64,000 bases of DNA, taken from positions 186,001-250,000 of the forward strand of contig CAVQCN010000001.1 of NCBI GenBank assembly GCA_963711035.1, written 5' to 3'. The notes under the pieces are model-generated. The model saw nothing but the letters and a program-made list of their open reading frames with translations. It did not search any database and had not been told where the DNA came from. How positions within the stretch are numbered: position 1 is the first letter of the stretch; each line of letters begins with the position of its first letter. The stretch comes from WHTK01 sp963711035. Its GTDB lineage: Bacteria; Chloroflexota; Dehalococcoidia; DSTF01; WHTK01. The translations under genes and the position numbers were made by a program. Below are positions 61,064-64,000 of this stretch, piece by piece.

Positions 61064-62902
61064 GTGAATGACCTGACGCTGGGCGCCATCTACCTCGGCG
61101 AGTCGCGCAGCCGCTTCCGCGTCTGGGCGCCTGCCGCCGCGCAGGTCGAAGTCCACCTGACGGCCCCGGAGGAGCGCATCGTCCCGCTTGCCGCCGGCGA
61201 AAACGGCTACTGGCAGGCCGACGTCGACGGCGTCGAGCCGGGCGCGACGTACGTCATCCGACTCGACCAGCAGCGCGAGTTTCCCGACCCGGCCTCGCGG
61301 TATCAACCGCAGGGTGTGCACGGCCCGTCCGCCGTTGTGGACAGCGCCTTCCACTGGACGGACGACAGTTGGCAGGCGCCACCGATCAACGAGTACGTCA
61401 TCTACGAGCTGCACGTCGGCACGTTCACGCCTGAGGGAACGTTCGACGCCATCATCCCGCGCCTGCCGTACCTTAAGAAGCTCGGCGTCACGGTGATCGA
61501 GCTCCTGCCCGTCTCGCAGTTCCCCGGCAGCCGCAACTGGGGCTACGACGGCGTCCTGCCCTTCGCCGCACAGGACAGCTACGGCGGCCCAGACGGCCTG
61601 CGGCGCCTGGTCAACGCCTGTCACAACGAGGGCCTGGCCGTCGTCCTCGACGTCGTCTACAACCACCTGGGGCCGGAGGGAAACTACCTGCGTGAGTTCG
61701 GCCCCTACTTCACGACCCGCTACCACACGCCCTGGGGCGACGCCCTGAACTACGACGGCCCGGGCAGCAACGAGGTGCGGCGCTTCTTCATCGAGAGCGC
61801 GCTGTACTGGGCCCGCGACTGCCACGTCGACGGCTTCCGCCTGGACGCGGTTCACGCCATCGTCGACCCGACGGCGTATCCCTTCCTCGAAGAGATTACG
61901 GACGCGCTGCACGCCGAAGCGGCGGCGACGGGACGTCGTATCCAGGTCATCGCCGAGAGCAGCCTCAACGACCCGCGTTTGGTGCGCGCCAAGGAGCACG
62001 GCGGCTTCGCCATGGACGGCTTCTGGAACGACGACTTCCATCACGCCGTCCACACCGTCCTCACGGGCGAAAAGACAGGCTACTACGCCGACTTCGGCGC
62101 CGTCGACCACCTTGAGAAAGCGTTTCGTGAAGGCCTCGTCTATACGGGCGAGCACTCCCACTTTCGCGGCCGGCGCCACGGCCGCCCCGCCGAGTACGTC
62201 CCGGCTCACCGCTTCGTCGTTTCGGTGCAGAACCACGACCAGGTGGGCAACCGCATGCTCGGCGAGCGCCTCAGCCAGATCGTGCCGTTCGAGGCGCTGA
62301 AGCTGGCCGCCGGGCTGGTTGTCCTCTCGCCGTTCGTGCCGCTGCTCTTCATGGGCGAAGAGTACGCGGAGACGGCGCCGTTTCAGTACTTCGTCAGCCA
62401 CACGGACGCGGGCCTCATCGAGGCGGTGCGCAAGGGCCGCCGCGCCGAGTTCGCTTCCTTCGCCTGGCAGGGCGAATCGCCGGACCCGCAGGCCGAGGCC
62501 ACCTTCCAGGCTTCGAAGATCGACATCGAGCGCGCGAACGAGGGACACCACCGCGCCCTGTTCCGTCATTACCGCCGCTTGATTCGCCTGCGCAAGCGCA
62601 GCGCTGCCCTGTCCGAGTTGCGCTTCGAGAGTCAGGAGGTCGAGCGGCCGTCCCGAAACGTCATCGTCTGCCGCCGCCACGATGGCGATACGGAGGCAGC
62701 TGTCTTCTTCAACTTCGGCGCCGAAGTGGAGGACGTGGCCTTCGCGCCCGGCCTCGACAAGTGGCGCCGCCGCATCGACTCGGCAGACGAACGCTCGCTG
62801 GGGCCGGGCAGCCTGGTGCCGGAGGTCGTGACCCAGAAGACGACGCGTGTGCGTATGCAACCGCTCTCGGTCGTCGTCCTGGAGCGCGAGTCCCGTTCCT
62901 GA
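61064..62902 (+). CDS. treZ: Malto-oligosyltrehalose trehalohydrolase
   Basis: 612 residues. An N-terminal E-set domain (SRFRVWAPAAAQVEVHLTAP) leads to a GH13 barrel with ELHVGTFTPEGTFDAIIPRL, LDVVYNHLGPEGNYL, nucleophile Asp in DGFRLDAVHAI, acid Glu in VIAESSLND and VQNHDQVGN. It releases trehalose from maltooligosyl trehalose. The start is GTG; a possible -35/-10 (TTGACG at 60970, TCTAGG at 60994) lies upstream. The gene precedes treY, its partner, by 56 bases. A debranching treX is not in view. Confidence 0.94.
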   Translation: MNDLTLGAIYLGESRSRFRVWAPAAAQVEVHLTAPEERIVPLAAGENGYWQADVDGVEPGATYVIRLDQQREFPDPASRYQPQGVHGPSAVVDSAFHWTDDSWQAPPINEYVIYELHVGTFTPEGTFDAIIPRLPYLKKLGVTVIELLPVSQFPGSRNWGYDGVLPFAAQDSYGGPDGLRRLVNACHNEGLAVVLDVVYNHLGPEGNYLREFGPYFTTRYHTPWGDALNYDGPGSNEVRRFFIESALYWARDCHVDGFRLDAVHAIVDPTAYPFLEEITDALHAEAAATGRRIQVIAESSLNDPRLVRAKEHGGFAMDGFWNDDFHHAVHTVLTGEKTGYYADFGAVDHLEKAFREGLVYTGEHSHFRGRRHGRPAEYVPAHRFVVSVQNHDQVGNRMLGERLSQIVPFEALKLAAGLVVLSPFVPLLFMGEEYAETAPFQYFVSHTDAGLIEAVRKGRRAEFASFAWQGESPDPQAEATFQASKIDIERANEGHHRALFRHYRRLIRLRKRSAALSELRFESQEVERPSRNVIVCRRHDGDTEAAVFFNFGAEVEDVAFAPGLDKWRRRIDSADERSLGPGSLVPEVVTQKTTRVRMQPLSVVVLERESRS

Positions 62903-62958
62903 TTGCTACCAGGTCACGAGCATTGGCCGCTGCCGCTTCTCTCGTATGATGGCGGAGG

Positions 62959-64000
62959 ATGAGCACCGAATGGCTGGCCACCTACCGCCTGCAGCTGCGC
63001 AGCGAGTTCGGCTTCGCTGAGGCGGCCGCCGCTGCCGAGTACCTGGCCCGGCTCGGCATCTCGCACCTCTACCTCTCGCCCGTTGTCCAGGCAGTCGCAG
63101 GCAGCACGCACGGCTACGACGTCGTCGACCCGACGCGCATCAGCCGCGACCTGGGCGGCGAACCGGCTTACATGGAGCTGTGCAACGTCGTCGAGCGCAT
63201 GGGCCTGGGCCAGCTCATCGACATCGTGCCCAACCACATGTCGATCGCCAGCGCCGACAACCCGTGGTGGTGGGACGTGCTGGAAAACGGCATCTCCAGC
63301 CGCTACCTGCCCTACTTCGACCTGGGCTGGAGCTGGGGATTCGAGCGCATCGTCCTGCCGGTGCTCGGCGATCGCTACGGCAACGAGCTGGATGCGGGCA
63401 CCATCCGCGTCGAAAAAGGCGACTCCGGGTTCGTCGTCAACTACAGTGGCCTCTTCTTCCCTGTGTCGCCGCGTTCCTACGGCCGTCTTATCGCCGATGC
63501 GGCCGCATGGATCGGCAACGGCGAGCTGCGCTTCCTGGGCGAGAGCTTCCGCGATCTGCCCGACTACTACGGCCGTGATTCCGCGGACCGCAAGCACGCG
63601 CTCTGGAGCCTCTTCAACCGCGTCTACGGCGAGGATGAGGAGGCTGTCTACGCTATCGGCTCCGTCATGGAGCAGGTCAACCGCGACCGCGAGCGCCTGC
63701 ACGAGCTACTCGAAGAGCAGAACTACCGTCTCGCATTCTGGCAGACGGCCGACGAATCGCTCTCCTACCGCCGCTTCTTCGACATCAACACCCTGATCGG
63801 CGTGCGCATCGAGGACGAGCAGGTGCTGCAGGAACGGCACCAGCTGGTGCTGGGCCTCGTCAACCGCGGGCACATCGACGGCCTGCGCATCGACCACATC
63901 GACGGCCTGCGCGACCCAAAGAGCTACCTGGACCGCCTGCGAGCGCGCGTTCCTCACAACGCCCGCCTTTTCGTCGAGAAGATCCTGGCGCACGGCGAAG
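62959..64000 (+). CDS. treY: Malto-oligosyltrehalose synthase, 3' end cut by window
   Basis: 347 codons are present, open at the right edge. TYRLQLRSEFGFAEAAAAAE, LGISHLYLSPVVQAVAGSTH and GYDVVDPTRI are the conserved N-terminus, followed by LIDIVPNHM and GLRIDHIDGLRDPKSYL with the nucleophile Asp. It converts the reducing end of maltodextrins to a trehalosyl unit, which TreZ then cleaves. ATG at 62959 has GGAGG directly adjacent, a close but usable ribosome site. About half of the usual protein length (700-900) lies outside. Confidence 0.92.
   Translation, partial: MSTEWLATYRLQLRSEFGFAEAAAAAEYLARLGISHLYLSPVVQAVAGSTHGYDVVDPTRISRDLGGEPAYMELCNVVERMGLGQLIDIVPNHMSIASADNPWWWDVLENGISSRYLPYFDLGWSWGFERIVLPVLGDRYGNELDAGTIRVEKGDSGFVVNYSGLFFPVSPRSYGRLIADAAAWIGNGELRFLGESFRDLPDYYGRDSADRKHALWSLFNRVYGEDEEAVYAIGSVMEQVNRDRERLHELLEEQNYRLAFWQTADESLSYRRFFDINTLIGVRIEDEQVLQERHQLVLGLVNRGHIDGLRIDHIDGLRDPKSYLDRLRARVPHNARLFVEKILAHGE

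Noticed and set aside
61022..62860. Minus-strand open frame of 612 codons opposite treZ
   Set aside because: It mirrors treZ almost exactly and has no domain pattern; TreZ motifs are unambiguous on the plus strand.

Overview
Organism. The window is GC-rich and gene-dense, with GTG and TTG starts used freely and purine-rich Shine-Dalgarno sites. The gene mix suggests a member of the Chloroflexota, probably a soil or marine lineage near Dehalococcoidia. It includes two regulators that begin MRRGRPxHPD with a LuxR-type helix-turn-helix fused to a membrane segment, DUF2630, DUF1003, a 2TM protein, CaiB-type CoA transferase, HpaB-type and LLM flavoenzymes, tandem short MetE-like proteins, and lipoproteins with Thr/Pro-rich linkers. 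This assignment is inference; there is no rRNA or ribosomal protein marker here. I saw no tRNA, rRNA, CRISPR array, transposase, integrase or plasmid/phage gene.

Layout. 0-9 kb: a frameshifted cyclic-nucleotide-binding protein, then an overlapping pbpC / alpha-2-macroglobulin pair (cell-wall synthesis plus protease trap), then a repeat-bearing intergenic stretch. 9-18 kb: single genes on both strands: type-5 uracil-DNA glycosylase, HpaB-like hydroxylase behind a palindromic operator, class II aldolase, inositol-phosphatase-like enzyme, Asp/Asn beta-hydroxylase-like protein, SRPBCC protein, L,D-transpeptidase, Na+/H+ antiporter and methylthioadenosine phosphorylase. 18.5-25.1 kb: one minus-strand operon of overlapping or nearly abutting genes: aminotransferase/DUF2064 fusion, cytochrome-b/molybdopterin oxidoreductase, two tiny membrane proteins, radical SAM/SPASM enzyme, DUF2079 membrane protein and a GT2 glycosyltransferase. 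It looks like an uncharacterised envelope or small-molecule modification system and is the best candidate for something new. 25.2-28.3 kb: two adjacent decayed LuxR-HTH membrane regulators; the first is a clear beta-propeller pseudogene.

28-36 kb: CoA transferase, a heterodimeric ABC exporter with one degenerate ATP site, a 2TM protein and two FAH-family paralogues, one lacking the usual metal ligands. 36-44 kb: DUF1003, then a MacA/MacB-type export operon with a DUF5666-like protein, an alpha/beta hydrolase with Cys as nucleophile, and an acyl-CoA-dehydrogenase-like flavoprotein convergent with pirin. 44.6-50 kb: a divergent pirin/HxlR pair with a near-consensus promoter and operator repeats, two lipoprotein hydrolase/transpeptidase genes, another hydrolase, DUF2630 and a frameshifted ion channel. 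50-57 kb: tandem MetE-like paralogues and a FtsX-type ABC operon. 57-64 kb: Maf, an HI0933-type flavoprotein, LLM oxidoreductase, UspA, and trehalose synthesis from maltodextrin (treZ, then treY running off the end).

Four otherwise good genes each carry exactly one extra base, and the two regulators carry many indels. Whether the isolated ones are real mutations or assembly errors cannot be told from sequence alone.
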